Shown here: piece after piece, positions 7,516 to 16,509 of the stretch
Layout of the letters: each line of letters starts with the position of its first letter
Numbering within the stretch: position 1 is the first letter of the stretch
From: Peptacetobacter sp900550335
GTDB lineage: Bacteria; Bacillota; Clostridia; Peptostreptococcales; Peptostreptococcaceae
Reading direction: 5' to 3'
Length of the DNA: 64,000 bases
NCBI RefSeq assembly: GCF_047528295.1
Contig: NZ_CP180001.1
Coordinates: 2,418,001-2,482,000, forward strand
Program-made: the position numbers and the translations under genes
The notes under the pieces: generated by a model
Seen by the model: the letters and a program-made list of their open reading frames with translations, nothing else
The model's database searches: none
Told to the model about the DNA's origin: nothing

Positions 7516-9633
7516 TTAATTTTTTGAAGGTGTACACATCTCTATTCCTCTATATTGATCATAGTCATTTAGATAATTTTCTGTTTTTAATCTCTTATTT
7601 ACAATCATATAGTTATCTTTAACACCTATACTTATAAATAATGCTTTATCTATACAATATTTTTCAATATCTGCATAAATTTTCTTTATCTGCTCTTCAT
7701 TAGAAGCATTTTTTATTTCAGATAATTTTTTATTAAGTCCAGAATCATTAGGTACAATATATCTCATTATTTCTGTTATATCAGGAATACTAGATATTTG
7801 CCATCCTGTAACGGCTAAATCATAAGATCTATTCCGTAAAGATTTTTGCATTCCTAAAGAGTCTAGTAAAACAACTTCAGATTTAATTCCTGCTAATTTT
7901 AAGTTTTCTACTATCATATTTGCAGTCTTAACTCTTTCACTATTTTCTCTATTAACTATTATTTTTAATGTAATAGAATTAATCATAGATTTTATTTCTT
8001 TTTCTGTATAATAAGTATTCTCTAATTTTTTCTTTGAATTATTCTTATTATTTTTATCTTTTATATTATTACTCTGTGTTGTTCCTTTTTTATTATTTTT
8101 AGAATTATCTTCTTTATTTGTTGTATTTGCATCTGTTTTAGCATTATTAGTCGTAGTATTGTTAGCTGTTCTAAAAACATTAGTTGCCACAACAGAATCA
8201 TTAGTTTCAGAAGCTATTTTTTCAAATTCTTCTTTATCATTTTCTGTTGCATATATTATATTACGTGTATTTGAAGAAGATTCTATATTTCTAGTTTCTC
8301 CTCCTTCAGAGCCTCCAGAGTTTGCATCTCCTCCTGAACTACCACCTGAAGTTCCACCACTATTCCCTCCTGAAGAGTTTTCTGAAGACTCTCCACCTGA
8401 AGGTTTACTAGGAGTAGAAGGTTTACTTGAACCAGAGTTGTTTTGAGGTTTGCTAGGCTTTTGAGATGTTCCACCTTGAGAGCTAGAACCACCTGTGTTA
8501 TTACCTCCAGAACTAGAATTTACCTTATTATTTGGTTTATTTGTAGCATTTACCTCTGTTTCTTTTATTTTATCTTTTTTACTTATTTTTATCTTCTTCA
8601 TATATTTCTCTGCATTTTCTGTACTATGCTCCATATTCTTTATTGAAGGTTCATAGTATTTAGACTTTGAGTTAACAGGTATATTTACAGAATGTACATT
8701 ACCCATATATCCATTTTCTATTATTGCCTCTCTATCTATTGCAGAAACTATAGCTCTTCTAAAGTTTTCATTTGCTAAAAGAGGATTTGATTGATTTATT
8801 AAAATTGCATCATAATCTCTTCCTTCATATTTCTTTATATCAAACCGGTTATTTTGGAACCGGCTAAGATTATTTGAATCCGCCTTAACCATATCACTTT
8901 CTAAGGCCTCAACAGTAGATACTACAGCTCCTCCATCTGGAACTATATTCACATTTATGTTCATAGCACTCTTAGGCACATCAGCGTAGTAATCTTTATT
9001 TACCTCTAGTATTATCCCATCTCTTTCTGAATAACTTTTAATTTTATAGATACCATTTCCAATTTTATTAGAATTTGTATCATTTATATTTTTACCTGAA
9101 AGTTGATTTTTACTAATTATTGGGAATGTAAGATTTTCTTTTGCAAAAGCATTTTTGTTTTTAAATTTTATAGTAAGGTCTTTTTCTCCTGTTACAACTA
9201 CATTAGATATATTTTGAACCATGTAGTTATACGGACTTTTTTTATTAGATCTTATAGACGATACTGTAAATGCGACATCATCGGCTGTAATCGGATTACC
9301 ATCATGCCATTTTGCATCTTTTAAAACTATATCTATCCGTTTCCCATCTGAGGATATTTTGCTATTTTTTACCAATTTTGGTATAGCATTGTAATTTTTA
9401 TTTAGTTCAAAAAGTCCATCATAAACAAGATTTAATACATTTAAAACACTCTCATCTGTATTAGTAAGAGGGTTTATTGTACTAGGTTTCTGTATAGCTA
9501 GTTGTATTTTATCTGAATATGTTTTTTTATTGCTTGTATTAGACTCTTCTTTTTTGTCATTTTTAACAGCCGAACAACCCCCTACTGCAAGGGCTACAGC
9601 TAATATAATACTAATAATCTTAGTTTTCTTCAT
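7516..9633 (-). CDS. Oligopeptide-type ABC substrate-binding lipoprotein with low-complexity insert
   Basis: This is a family 5 extracellular solute-binding protein (OppA/DppA-like), anchored as a lipoprotein by the lipobox VGGC at residue 20. The N-terminal half (residues 45-345) has the family features SVLNVLNLVYDGLFELN and VKNSKISSDGKRIDIVLKDAKWHDGNPITADDVAFT-like segments. About 200 residues (roughly 355-560) are Ser/Gly/Asn/Thr/Lys-rich low complexity, and the fold then resumes (KIIVNRENSERVKTANMIV to the end). Such an insert is abnormal: typical members are 500-550 residues. No permease or ATPase gene is adjacent. It starts directly after the lytic transglycosylase stop, with GGAAG upstream, so the two are probably co-transcribed. 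Confidence 0.85.
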   Translation of the reverse strand: MKKTKIISIILAVALAVGGCSAVKNDKKEESNTSNKKTYSDKIQLAIQKPSTINPLTNTDESVLNVLNLVYDGLFELNKNYNAIPKLVKNSKISSDGKRIDIVLKDAKWHDGNPITADDVAFTVSSIRSNKKSPYNYMVQNISNVVVTGEKDLTIKFKNKNAFAKENLTFPIISKNQLSGKNINDTNSNKIGNGIYKIKSYSERDGIILEVNKDYYADVPKSAMNINVNIVPDGGAVVSTVEALESDMVKADSNNLSRFQNNRFDIKKYEGRDYDAILINQSNPLLANENFRRAIVSAIDREAIIENGYMGNVHSVNIPVNSKSKYYEPSIKNMEHSTENAEKYMKKIKISKKDKIKETEVNATNKPNNKVNSSSGGNNTGGSSSQGGTSQKPSKPQNNSGSSKPSTPSKPSGGESSENSSGGNSGGTSGGSSGGDANSGGSEGGETRNIESSSNTRNIIYATENDKEEFEKIASETNDSVVATNVFRTANNTTTNNAKTDANTTNKEDNSKNNKKGTTQSNNIKDKNNKNNSKKKLENTYYTEKEIKSMINSITLKIIVNRENSERVKTANMIVENLKLAGIKSEVVLLDSLGMQKSLRNRSYDLAVTGWQISSIPDITEIMRYIVPNDSGLNKKLSEIKNASNEEQIKKIYADIEKYCIDKALFISIGVKDNYMIVNKRLKTENYLNDYDQYRGIEMCTPSKN

Positions 9634-10191
9634 CTAATTTGCTTCCTTCCCGCAGTATATTTTTTTATACATAGAATAATTCTTATTAACCTTATCTACG
9701 TATTTTAAAGTTTCTTCAAAGGGAATATCATGAAGATTTACTCCGTCCTTGCTATATTCTTCATCTTCTAGCCACTTTCTTACATTTCCAGAACCTCCAT
9801 TGTAAGCTGCTATAACTAAATCCCTTTTACCAAACTCTTTATAAAGTCTAGATAAATACCAACATCCAGTCTTTATATTTGTTTCTGGCTCAAATATTTT
9901 TTTACTATCTATTCCTATTTCTTTCTCCGCCCATTCAGCAGTTGTATCGCTTATTTGCATAAGCCCCTTAGCACCTTTATGTGATTGAGCATCCGGAATA
10001 AATTTACTCTCTGCCTTTATAACGCTATATACTAAATTTTCATCTATATTGTACTCTTTTGAATACTTTTGAACGTATTCACTATATCTTCTTGGATAAA
10101 ACATTGTTTCAATAGATTTAAAATTGAAGCCTATAAAAATTATTGAGAATAAAACCAAAGCTAAAATAATTTTTAATTTACTTTTCTTCAA
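9634..10191 (-). CDS. Lytic murein transglycosylase (SLT/GH23 domain)
   Basis: This is a 185-residue enzyme predicted to cleave the MurNAc-GlcNAc bond of peptidoglycan with formation of 1,6-anhydro ends. An N-terminal membrane anchor (residues 6-24) is followed by an SLT domain. The catalytic glutamate is in VIKAESKF (near residue 62), with the conserved blocks KGAKGLMQISDTT and AYNGGSGNV. The start is TTG, spaced correctly from GAGGC, and it overlaps the coaE 3' end by 14 bases, so translation is coupled to coaE. Confidence 0.92.
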   Translation of the reverse strand: MKKSKLKIILALVLFSIIFIGFNFKSIETMFYPRRYSEYVQKYSKEYNIDENLVYSVIKAESKFIPDAQSHKGAKGLMQISDTTAEWAEKEIGIDSKKIFEPETNIKTGCWYLSRLYKEFGKRDLVIAAYNGGSGNVRKWLEDEEYSKDGVNLHDIPFEETLKYVDKVNKNYSMYKKIYCGKEAN

Positions 10192-10783
10192 TTTTTGCCT
10201 CTAGGCTCTTAATTAATTTTTCAGCCTCTTTCTCTAAATGTTCTATTGTTCCTGAATTGTCTACAACAAATTCAGCATATTTTACTTTTTCATCCTGAGG
10301 CATTTGTGATTTTATTCTACCCATAGCATCCTCTTCACTACAATTATCCCTAAGAACAACTCGCTGTAATTGAACCTCTTCAGAACATGTTACAACTACT
10401 AAAGTATCTAGCATATTCATAAATCCAGCTTCTATAAGAAGTGCTGCATCTACTACAGCTATTTTTTTGCCAAATTTTTCATATTTATTTAAGTCATCTT
10501 TAATCATATTTTGTATGACTGGATGCGTTAAACTGTTCAATTTTTCTAATTTATAATCATCATTAAAAACTATTTTCCCAAGATTTTTCCTATTTAGAGT
10601 ACCGTCTTTATTAATTACCGAAGATCCAAAGCTCTTTTCTATATCTCTTAGTAATTCTTTATTTTCGTATATTTCTCTTCCTTTTATATCTGCATCAATT
10701 ATAGGTATGTCATATTTTTTTAATATATTTGAAAGGCTGCTTTTGCCACAGCCTATACTTCCTGTAAGTCCTACCTTTAACAT
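10178..10783 (-). CDS. coaE: Dephospho-CoA kinase
   Basis: CoaE phosphorylates the 3'-hydroxyl of dephospho-CoA in the last step of coenzyme A synthesis. The 201-residue protein begins with the P-loop GLTGSIGCGKSS and has the conserved DADIKGREIYE and VVDAALLIEAGF segments that bind the acceptor. Length and motifs are standard. The gene follows polA by 8 bases with AGGTGA upstream of its ATG, and overlaps the downstream transglycosylase gene. The polA-coaE pairing is common in Firmicutes. Confidence 0.95.
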   Translation of the reverse strand: MLKVGLTGSIGCGKSSLSNILKKYDIPIIDADIKGREIYENKELLRDIEKSFGSSVINKDGTLNRKNLGKIVFNDDYKLEKLNSLTHPVIQNMIKDDLNKYEKFGKKIAVVDAALLIEAGFMNMLDTLVVVTCSEEVQLQRVVLRDNCSEEDAMGRIKSQMPQDEKVKYAEFVVDNSGTIEHLEKEAEKLIKSLEAKIEEK

Positions 10784-10791
10784 ATAATCAC

Positions 10792-13443
10792 CTACTTTGT
10801 TTCATACCAAGAAACACCTGTGTTTAAATCAATAGTAAGAGCAACTTTCATATCTACTGCATTTTCCATTTCTTCTCTAACTATTTTTTCTACTTTTTCA
10901 AGTTCATCTATAGGTGTTTCAACTATAAGCTCATCGTGTACCTGAAGTATTAATTTTGATTTAAGCTCTTCTTTTTCTAATCTTCTAAACACATTGACCA
11001 TAGCTATTTTTATAATATCTGCTGCACTTCCCTGTATAGGGGCGTTCATTGCAGCTCTTTTCCCTCTATTTCTCTCCATAAAGTTCTTTGATTTTATCTC
11101 CGGAATATATCTTCTTCTATTGAACATTGTCTGAGAATATCCGTCTTTTTCTGCAGTTTCAATTATATTATCCATAAATTCCTTTATTTTTTCGTATTTT
11201 GCAAAGTAACTTTCTATATACTGTTTTGCCTGTGGTACAGGTATATTTAAATCCTCAGATAGACCAAAATCTGTTTTTCCATATATTATACCGAAGTTTA
11301 CAGCTTTTGCAGCACTTCTAAGCTCTGAAGTAACTTCTTCAACTGGTACATTAAATACCTGAGATGCAGTTTTTCTATGTATATCCTCTCCATGTTCAAA
11401 CGCTTCTATCATATTCTGGTCACCACTCATATGAGCTAATACTCTAAGCTCTACCTGAGAATAATCGGCATCTACAAGTCTTTTTTCATCATCAGATACA
11501 AATACCGCTCTAAGTCTTCTACCAATTTCCATTCTGACAGGTATATTCTGTAAATTTGGCTCTGTAGAAGAAATTCTTCCTGTTGTAGTTATTGTCTGAT
11601 TGAATGTGGAATGTATTCTACCATCTATTGGATTTATAAGGGCAGTTAATCCTTCAACATACGTAGAATTTAATTTAACTATCTGTCTATATTCACCTAT
11701 TTTATCTATAATAGGATGTTTGTCTTTTAATTTTTCAAGAACCTCTGCATTAGTTGAGTATCCTGTTTTAGTTTTCTTTATTACAGGTAGTTCTAATTTT
11801 TCAAATAAAATTACACCGAGCTGTTTTGGAGAATTTATATTGAATTCCTCACCTGCATATCCGTATATTTCTTCTTCAAGAGAAGATATTATCTTTGTAA
11901 ATTCTTTTCCTAATTCAGCAAGCATTTCCTTATCAACTTTAATACCTGTGTATTCCATATTTCCAAGTACTTCAACTAAAGGCATTTCAACATCATCAAA
12001 TAGTTTTTCTATTTTTGTATTTTCTATTTCTTCCTTCATTTTAGGCATTGCATTAACTACTGTATTTAAAACCGAAGAAATATATCCTGAAAGCTCTTCT
12101 TTTGTTAAATCCTCGAATTTTTTAGCTTTTACACCTTTTCCAAGTAACTCTTCTTTAGATTTAACTGATTTCATAAGATATTTCATAGCTATCGCTCCAC
12201 ATTCACTTGTATTAGTAGATGTAGAGTCTATTAAGTACTCTGCTATAGCTATATCAAATGACATCCCCTTTAAAACCACTCCATAAGGCATAAGAGCTAC
12301 ATAATCCTCTTTCATATTATATCCATACTTCTTTATCTCATTAGACTCTAAAACCTCTCTAAATGCGTCTAATCTATCTTCATGAACGTAGAATACTTTT
12401 TCTCCGTCTAAAGTTATATACATGCATATTATATTTTTTTCTAATAAATTTCCTTCTCTTGTAACTGTCTTTAATGCAAAGGCACCATTTTCTTTTATAA
12501 GAGATATTATATTTGAAGGATCTGTATCATAATCTATTTCTAAATTGTCGTTATTTTCCTCTAATTCCTGTGTTCCACTCATATCCATAACCTTTTTTAT
12601 AAGGCTTGTAAATTTAAAGAACTGGAATTTTTCTATAACATCATCTACTTTATAGTCTCCAAATATCATTTTGTCTAAATCAAATTCTATTGGAACATCT
12701 CTTACAATAGTAGCAAGCCATTTACTATGTATTGCCTCATCTTTATTTTCTTCTATTTTTTTCTTAATACTTCCTTTTAGCTCGTCTGTATGTTCAACTA
12801 AATTTTCTATACTTCCAAACTGTTTTATTAATTTTATACCTGTTTTTTCACCTACTCCCGGTACACCAGGTATATTATCAGATTTATCTCCCATAAGTCC
12901 TTTTAAATCTATAAACTGTGTAGGAGTCATTTCATATTTTTCTATTACTGAATCATAGTTATACTCCTCAACATCAGCTACACCTTTTTTAGTTATAAGT
13001 GTAGTAGTCTTATTAGATGCTAACTGTATAGCATCCTTATCTCCAGTAACTATAAATACCTCAAATCCATCTTCTTCTGCAGCCTTAGATATAGTACCAA
13101 TTATATCGTCTGCTTCGTATCCATCTATTTCAAATCTCTCTATTTTAAATGCATCTAATAATTCCTTTAATGGTTGCATCTGTTCAAACAACTCTTGAGG
13201 CATTTTTTTTCTTCCAGCCTTATAATCGCTGTATTCTTTATGTCTAAATGTTGGAGCTTTTCTATCAAATGCAACACTTATGTGTGTTGGTTTGTATATA
13301 TCTATCATTTTAAATAGCATTGTAGTAAAACCATATATTGCATTTGTATGAAGTCCTTCTTTATTATCCATTGTCTGTGGTAGAGCATAAAAAGCTCTAT
13401 TTATTATTGAGTTTCCATCTATTATGATGAGTCTTTTATTCAA
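10792..13443 (-). CDS. polA: DNA polymerase I
   Basis: DNA polymerase I removes RNA primers and fills gaps in replication and repair. The 883-residue protein has an N-terminal 5'-3' exonuclease domain (residues 1-290: IIDGNSIINRAFYAL, GYEADDIIGT, GLMGDKSDNIPGV), a middle domain, and a C-terminal family A polymerase with DYSQVELRVLAHMSGD, RSAAKAVNFGIIYG and LQVHDELIVE. The middle domain lacks the DxE metal-binding motif of a proofreading exonuclease (FALKTVTREG stands there), so 3'-5' activity is probably lost. An ATG at 13464 would put the ribosome site GGAGTG inside the gene. I therefore choose the TTG at 13443, eight bases after GGAG, giving MNKRLIIIDGNS. Confidence 0.96.
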   Translation of the reverse strand: MNKRLIIIDGNSIINRAFYALPQTMDNKEGLHTNAIYGFTTMLFKMIDIYKPTHISVAFDRKAPTFRHKEYSDYKAGRKKMPQELFEQMQPLKELLDAFKIERFEIDGYEADDIIGTISKAAEEDGFEVFIVTGDKDAIQLASNKTTTLITKKGVADVEEYNYDSVIEKYEMTPTQFIDLKGLMGDKSDNIPGVPGVGEKTGIKLIKQFGSIENLVEHTDELKGSIKKKIEENKDEAIHSKWLATIVRDVPIEFDLDKMIFGDYKVDDVIEKFQFFKFTSLIKKVMDMSGTQELEENNDNLEIDYDTDPSNIISLIKENGAFALKTVTREGNLLEKNIICMYITLDGEKVFYVHEDRLDAFREVLESNEIKKYGYNMKEDYVALMPYGVVLKGMSFDIAIAEYLIDSTSTNTSECGAIAMKYLMKSVKSKEELLGKGVKAKKFEDLTKEELSGYISSVLNTVVNAMPKMKEEIENTKIEKLFDDVEMPLVEVLGNMEYTGIKVDKEMLAELGKEFTKIISSLEEEIYGYAGEEFNINSPKQLGVILFEKLELPVIKKTKTGYSTNAEVLEKLKDKHPIIDKIGEYRQIVKLNSTYVEGLTALINPIDGRIHSTFNQTITTTGRISSTEPNLQNIPVRMEIGRRLRAVFVSDDEKRLVDADYSQVELRVLAHMSGDQNMIEAFEHGEDIHRKTASQVFNVPVEEVTSELRSAAKAVNFGIIYGKTDFGLSEDLNIPVPQAKQYIESYFAKYEKIKEFMDNIIETAEKDGYSQTMFNRRRYIPEIKSKNFMERNRGKRAAMNAPIQGSAADIIKIAMVNVFRRLEKEELKSKLILQVHDELIVETPIDELEKVEKIVREEMENAVDMKVALTIDLNTGVSWYETK

Positions 13444-13615
13444 ATTTATCACTCCGTTTTCCATTTTTTATTTCATTTTTTCTATTCAATATTTTTAATA
13501 TATTACTTATATTATATTATCATAACAGAGTGAATTTTTTTAGTATTATGTACTAATAAAAAATAATTCTTTTTTAAATTATATATTTTTTTAATTTTGT
13601 ATCTCTATATAATGC

Positions 13616-13644
13616 TTGATTCAAGTAAATTTAATTGTTATAAT
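13616..13644 (+). promoter_or_regulatory. Promoter of tRNA-Leu
   Basis: A -35 box TTGATT (13616-13621), a 17-base spacer and a perfect -10 box TATAAT (13639-13644) lie 22 bases upstream of the tRNA gene, as expected for a vegetative sigma factor promoter. Confidence 0.85.
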
Positions 13645-13665
13645 ATGTATTATAGTTTTTAACTT

Positions 13666-13747
13666 GCCGCTGTGGCGGAATGGCAGACGCACATGACTCA
13701 AAATCATGCGGGAAACCGTACGGGTTCAAGTCCCGTCAGCGGTACCA
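13666..13747 (+). tRNA. tRNA-Leu(CAA)
   Basis: The sequence folds as a class II tRNA: 7-bp acceptor stem (GCCGCTG with CAGCGGT), anticodon stem CATGA/TCATG enclosing the loop CTCAAAA, a long variable arm, a T arm with GGTTCAAGTCC and an encoded CCA end. The loop places CAA at positions 34-36, reading UUG leucine codons. It is a lone tRNA gene with its own promoter and terminator. Confidence 0.96.
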
Positions 13748-13777
13748 TAAAATTATATATCTTTTAAACACACTAAA

Positions 13778-13807
13778 ATACTGACTTACTCTGGTCAGTA
13801 TTTTTTT
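13778..13807 (+). terminator. Terminator of tRNA-Leu
   Basis: ATACTGAC (13778-13785) pairs perfectly with GTCAGTAT (13794-13801) around an 8-base loop and is followed by a run of T. It lies 30 bases after the tRNA. Confidence 0.88.
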
Positions 13808-13840
13808 ATTTTCTAATTCTATTATTAATTAAATTTAAAT

Positions 13841-13873
13841 AAAAAAATAAGCCTAGATTAATACTCTAAGCTT
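13841..13873 (-). terminator. Minus-strand terminator-like hairpin with no gene upstream
   Basis: On the minus strand AAGCTTAGA (13873-13865) pairs with TCTAGGCTT (13857-13849), followed by ATTTTTTT. The hairpin faces the tRNA gene. No coding gene on the minus strand runs into it, so it may end a short RNA starting between about 13900 and 14150, or be a relic. Confidence 0.5.
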
Positions 13874-13913
13874 TGTCTAATTTTTTCAAATTCAATCTGC
13901 ACAAATTTTCACT

Positions 13914-13980
13914 TCACGACCAAAAAAAGCACTTTCGTGTCAAAAAAAGGCACTTTCGAATCCTTTTTTTGCATTTCGTG
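13914..13980. repeat. Short repeats of CGAAAGTGC next to A/T runs
   Basis: On the minus strand the unit ACGAAAGTGC/TCGAAAGTGC followed by seven T occurs twice, with related, shorter versions on either side (ACGAAATGC, TCGTGAAGTG). Within it CAAAAAAAGG (13941-13950) and CCTTTTTTTG (13962-13971) form a perfect 10-bp inverted repeat with an 11-base loop. It could be a small duplicated terminator or a degenerate mobile repeat; no function is assigned. Confidence 0.45.
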
Positions 13981-14154
13981 CACATTCTATTGAATATTTT
14001 ATAAATTTTTATTACTATATATACATAAATTAGGTCTTTAATATATTTAGCCTATTTTTTAAATCTTTTTATTAATAATATTTTTTTATTCATAATTTAA
14101 TATTATTAATCTTTATTTTTAATTTTTAATTTAACTTTTATATTTTCAAAAAAT

Positions 14155-14234
14155 AAAAAAATCCCTTAACGGGATTTTTTTATTCGGCGGCAGAAAATTT
14201 GAGGATGTGAGGGAGAACTGCCGCCGAATCAAAT
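14155..14234 (-). ncRNA. Candidate small RNA: GC-rich hairpin plus terminator
   Basis: Read on the minus strand, a perfect 12-bp GC-rich stem (ATTCGGCGGCAG, 14229-14218 with 14193-14182) encloses a 24-base pyrimidine-rich loop containing TTCTCCCTCACATCCTC, which is complementary to ribosome binding sites. It is followed at once by an 11-bp hairpin (14181-14171 with 14165-14155) whose arm ends in seven T, an intrinsic terminator. A TATAAT box lies at 14246-14241, seven bases before the likely start near 14234; no good -35 is seen. The predicted RNA is about 80 bases. The layout of C-rich loop plus terminator suits a base-pairing regulatory RNA. No known family is recognised. Confidence 0.6.
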
Positions 14235-14403
14235 AGGGTAATTATATTATGTTCTTAAGAAAAAGCTAATCTTTCTATGCTTTAATAATACACATTTAAT
14301 ATGAATTTATTATCAATGTAATGTAAAACTAATGTGAATTTTTAATTCTTTTTATAAATTTATAAAAAAATCTTCTTACATAAAAAGATTACCCACTCAT
14401 TAA

Positions 14404-14443
14404 TAAAAAATAAGCTAGTGTAAATCTTATTGCACTAGCTTAT
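14404..14443 (-). terminator. Terminator of the MMPL/L-x-x-G protein unit
   Basis: ATAAGCTAGTG (14410-14420) and CACTAGCTTAT (14433-14443) form an 11-bp stem with a 12-base loop. The minus strand continues into TTTTTT. It sits 15 bases after the stop of the L-x-x-G repeat protein. Confidence 0.88.
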
Positions 14444-14457
14444 CTTTTGATAACTCT

Positions 14458-16473
14458 CTATTTTTTCATTATTCTCTGTATTAAGCCTTTTATACCTGTA
14501 GCTTCTTCTTTAACTACTTTTTCTTTTGTTCCATTATCACTTTCATCATCAGTGTTTACCTTCATTATGAATTTAACATCACCATTCATATCTTCACCTA
14601 TTCCAGCATAGTTGTCGTAGTCATTTGCTAGGTCTAATAATACATCTTTTGTATCTACTAATCTTTCTATATCATCTATCTTACCTGTCTTTGAAGATAC
14701 TTCTGAAGTTACTTCATCATTTGCCTTTTTAACACCATCATAAAGCTGTTTTGAACCACCCTGTAATTTTTTAGTTCCTGCTAGTATCTGTTTAGAGCTT
14801 GTTGCTAATTTATCTGAACCTTTTCTAAGCTCTTCTCCACCTGATACTAATTTAGTAGTTCCGTCCTGTAACTGAGTAGTTCCATTGTAAAGCTGCTGAC
14901 TTCCTTCATAAAGTTTATCTGTTGATCCATCTAATTTTCCTGAATTTTCTTCAAGAGTTTTTCCTGCTTCTACTAACTGTGCAAATTTTGAGCTATACTG
15001 ACTTGATCCTGCGCTAAGCTGTGATAATCCTGCAGATAACTGTTTTGCTGCACCAGCTGCTTCTGACAATCCACTCTTAGCTGATGATAATGAACTTTCT
15101 GCACCACCTATGGCAGATTCCTGTTGAGAAGATATACTCTGAGATGCCTGACTAAGTTCTTTTATTTTCTTTGCAGCTGCTTTTGATTCTTCACTTGAAT
15201 TTTTATCATCTATTATAGTATTTGCAGCTGATTCTATTCCAGATGCTAATTCTTTATTTTTAGATATAGATCCACTTAATTCTGATAGACCTCCACCTGC
15301 TGAACTTGCATTTGATAGAGCACTTGATAGCTGTTCTGCACCTGCTGCTGCATTTTTTATTCCGTTGTCTATATCAGAATATGCATTATAAAGATTTCCT
15401 GTATTTTCTACATACATTGAAACACCTGTTGTAAACTTATCCTGACCTGCACTAAGCCGTTCTATACCATTCATAAGTTTCTGTGCACCCTGATTAAGCA
15501 TTGGAACATTTCTACCTATTAAACCTACACCATTTGTAAGAGTCTGTATTCCTCCACTTAAAGTCTGTGTTCCTGCATCAAATTTTTCATAATTTGTAGC
15601 TAATTCTGTAGTACCATTGTAAAGCTGTTCAGTTCCGTTTAATAATTCTTTTCCTGCATCTTTTAATTTATCTATCATAGAAGTTATATCACCTAAATCA
15701 CTATCAGAGTCTATATCTTCTAGACTAGACATATCAGATGTAGCTGCTATCATTACTTCTGGAACTTTAAAATCAGTTGTTTCAGCTTCTATAGTTATAG
15801 TTGAGCTTATTTTATCAAATAGACTACTATAATCTCCACCCATATCTAAAGATGCTTCAAGACCTGGAGATGATATAGCTGTTATTGAAGATGTTTTTCC
15901 ATCATCTAAAGTTTTTCCTGAACTAGTTTTTATATTCTTAAAGTTTTCTCTAGGCATTAATATTTCTGTAGCTGTTATAAATGGTACATAAACTGTTCTA
16001 TTTTCTCCAGCTATTTTTACATTTCTAGATTCATTATTTTTTAATCTTATAGTTATCTTAACCTTACCTGACTGACCTTTTATTTCATCTGCAGTTACAC
16101 TTCTTCCGTTTAATTCATATTCTATATCTGTAGTTATTGGAAGCTGTTTATCTGTCTGCCCCTGATAGTATAGGTCGTCTTTAGTTGTATCCCAAGTTAC
16201 TTTTTCTCCATCTATTGTTGGTTTTTCATCACCTTTAACATTTTTTATGTTTTTTAAAATACTTTTATCATTTATTTTATCTAGTGAGCCATCTCCACTT
16301 AACCATTCTGATACTATATTCTTTTCTACTGTCCCATCTTTTTTAAGTATTGTATATACTGTTTCGTCTTTTTTTATATAACTGCTTTCAGCAAGCACAG
16401 GAGATGCTGATGCTGCTAAAATAGCTAATGTACAAACTGATGCAATTGATTTATTTTTAGTTTCCTTTTTCAT
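14458..16473 (-). CDS. Exported L-x-x-G heptad-repeat protein linked to an MMPL transporter
   Basis: The 671-residue protein has a signal peptide ending near ASPVLAES (residue 28), a beta-rich N-terminal domain (30-260) and a long region (about 270-600) of repeats in which Leu and Gly recur in a seven-residue spacing (YNGTTELATNYEKF, LSGGIQTLTNGVGL, LYEGSQQLYNGTTQL). This matches the X-X-X-Leu-X-X-Gly heptad repeats found in YhgE/Pip-type proteins, probably an elongated extracellular rod. It is 36 bases downstream of the MMPL gene and most likely works with it at the cell surface. A GAGGAGG ribosome site supports the ATG. Its biochemical role is unknown. Confidence 0.75.
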   Translation of the reverse strand: MKKETKNKSIASVCTLAILAASASPVLAESSYIKKDETVYTILKKDGTVEKNIVSEWLSGDGSLDKINDKSILKNIKNVKGDEKPTIDGEKVTWDTTKDDLYYQGQTDKQLPITTDIEYELNGRSVTADEIKGQSGKVKITIRLKNNESRNVKIAGENRTVYVPFITATEILMPRENFKNIKTSSGKTLDDGKTSSITAISSPGLEASLDMGGDYSSLFDKISSTITIEAETTDFKVPEVMIAATSDMSSLEDIDSDSDLGDITSMIDKLKDAGKELLNGTEQLYNGTTELATNYEKFDAGTQTLSGGIQTLTNGVGLIGRNVPMLNQGAQKLMNGIERLSAGQDKFTTGVSMYVENTGNLYNAYSDIDNGIKNAAAGAEQLSSALSNASSAGGGLSELSGSISKNKELASGIESAANTIIDDKNSSEESKAAAKKIKELSQASQSISSQQESAIGGAESSLSSAKSGLSEAAGAAKQLSAGLSQLSAGSSQYSSKFAQLVEAGKTLEENSGKLDGSTDKLYEGSQQLYNGTTQLQDGTTKLVSGGEELRKGSDKLATSSKQILAGTKKLQGGSKQLYDGVKKANDEVTSEVSSKTGKIDDIERLVDTKDVLLDLANDYDNYAGIGEDMNGDVKFIMKVNTDDESDNGTKEKVVKEEATGIKGLIQRIMKK

Positions 16474-16509
16474 CTTAAATTCCTCCTCAAATAATATGAC
16501 GTTTCACTT

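Noticed and set aside
8159..8446. Plus-strand open frame rich in Pro/Ser/Glu
   Set aside because: It is the antisense of the low-complexity insert of the binding protein; the open frame results from repeat composition.
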